Assembly: GCF_024172095.1 (NCBI RefSeq)
Contig: NZ_JAMZDX010000001.1
Coordinates: 1,486,969 to 1,550,968, forward strand
From: Kitasatospora cinereorecta
GTDB lineage: Bacteria; Actinomycetota; Actinomycetes; Streptomycetales; Streptomycetaceae
Reading direction: 5' to 3'
Length of the DNA stretch: 64,000 bases
A program made the position numbers and the translations under genes. Positions 63,479 to 64,000 of this stretch are shown in pieces. Below the pieces are notes generated by a model. That model had not been told where the DNA came from. It saw only the letters and a list, made by a program, of their open reading frames with translations, and ran no database searches. Position 1 is the first letter of the stretch, and each line of letters starts with the position of its first letter.

Positions 63479-64000
63479 CCCCCAGCGCGCCCGCCACCGC
63501 CCTCAACGCCGCCCGCCGCAGCGCCGACCTCGACGCGCTCGCCGACGGCACCGCCACCGTCGACGTGCTGGTGATCGGCGGCGGCGTCACCGGCGCCGGC
63601 GTCGCGCTCGACGCCGCCTCGCGCGGCCTGCGCACCGTCCTGGTCGAGTCCCGTGACCTCGCCTTCGGCACCAGCCGGTGGAGTTCCAAGCTGGTCCACG
63701 GCGGACTGCGCTACCTCGCCTCCGGCCGCATCGGCGTCGCCCACGAGAGCGCGGTCGAGCGCCACGTCCTGATGACCAGGACCGCCCCGCACCTGATCCG
63801 CGCACTGCCCCAGCTCGTCCCGCTCCTCCCGGCGGTCGGCCGCGGCCAGTCCGCGCTGGTCCGGGTCGGCTTCCTGGCCGGCGACGCGCTGCGGGTCAGC
63901 GCCCGCACCCCGGGCGCCCTGCTGCCCCGGGCCCGCCGGGTGGGCGCCGCCCGCGCCGCCGAACTCGTCCCCGCCGTCCGCACCGACGGGCTGCGCGGCG
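63475..64000 (+). CDS. glpD: Glycerol-3-phosphate dehydrogenase, 5' part (cut by window edge)
   Basis: 175 residues are visible. The FAD-binding start VDVLVIGGGVTGAGVALDAA, SRGLRTVLVESRDLAFGTSR and SKLVHGGLRYLASGRIGVAH, ESAVERHVLMTRTAPHLIR are typical of the FAD-linked membrane-associated GlpD, which oxidises sn-glycerol-3-phosphate to DHAP and feeds electrons to the quinone pool. A full gene would be ~1.6 kb. ATG 63475 overlaps the TetR stop. With the alkyl-DHAP synthase-like oxidase and lipid kinase nearby it gives a glycerol-phosphate/lipid theme. Confidence 0.93.
   Translation, partial: MTPSAPATALNAARRSADLDALADGTATVDVLVIGGGVTGAGVALDAASRGLRTVLVESRDLAFGTSRWSSKLVHGGLRYLASGRIGVAHESAVERHVLMTRTAPHLIRALPQLVPLLPAVGRGQSALVRVGFLAGDALRVSARTPGALLPRARRVGAARAAELVPAVRTDGLRG

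Overview
The window is high-GC actinobacterial chromosome with frequent GTG and TTG starts. The run pyrG - NUDIX - TPR protein - ald - parA - RHH protein - scpA - scpB - rluB - tyrA - cmk - der matches the conserved core order I know from Streptomyces and relatives, so a streptomycete (Streptomyces, Kitasatospora or similar) is the best guess. The species cannot be told from the sequence.

Layout. (1) 1-32.1 kb is mostly core chromosome: a GH15 glucanase cut by the left edge, CTP synthase, alanine dehydrogenase, the ParA/ScpAB chromosome segregation group, a pseudouridine synthase, two tandem DUF4139 proteins, prephenate dehydrogenase, CMP kinase, Der GTPase, an Rpf-LysM cell-wall enzyme, AlkB, TesB and an MFS exporter. 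A deletion scar at 4.2-4.7 kb joins the ends of a TetR gene and a flavin monooxygenase gene. (2) 32.1-about 41.7 kb is an integrative-element accretion zone at a tRNA-Pro(GGG) gene. A perfect 45-bp copy of the tRNA 3' part recurs at 40937-40981, and beside each copy lies a decayed integrase end. Between the copies are an IS5-like element with 35-bp terminal repeats, an IS1380-type transposase and a set of visibly A/T-richer cargo genes: a small membrane protein, an HNH nuclease, a two-TM protein, a nucleoside-deoxyribosyltransferase/TIR-like protein with a winged helix, and a metzincin-like protease carrying GDHFYT repeats. (3) 42.0-44.8 kb holds a secreted formylglycine-generating-enzyme-like protein, a truncated Lhr-type helicase and a VOC protein. 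(4) 44.8-57.2 kb is a RiPP biosynthetic gene cluster. (5) 57.2-64 kb returns to housekeeping and metabolic genes: PadR/NTF2 pair, long-form GAPDH, lipid kinase, FAD-linked oxidase, TetR and the start of glpD.

The most interesting part is the RiPP cluster. A 61-aa precursor has a short acidic leader and a Cys/Ser/Thr/Gly-rich core resembling microcin B17-type linear azol(in)e peptides. It is followed by a tightly coupled set: a YcaO ending in PxPxP (azoline type), a ThiF-like partner with Zn-type cysteines, an RRE-ThiF protein fused to a SagB-like dehydrogenase domain, a second nitroreductase, a second YcaO of the TfuA-partnered type, TfuA, a GNAT acetyltransferase and a JmjC-type oxygenase. 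Known family roles predict thiazoles/oxazoles plus thioamidation, acetylation and hydroxylation on one peptide. A SARP/NB-ARC/TPR regulator is divergent from the precursor. Tandem GTTGAtc direct repeats at 11-12 bp spacing sit upstream of the precursor and again upstream of a 60-aa membrane peptide on the far side of the regulator, so both may be SARP targets. No exporter or leader protease is visible in the window.
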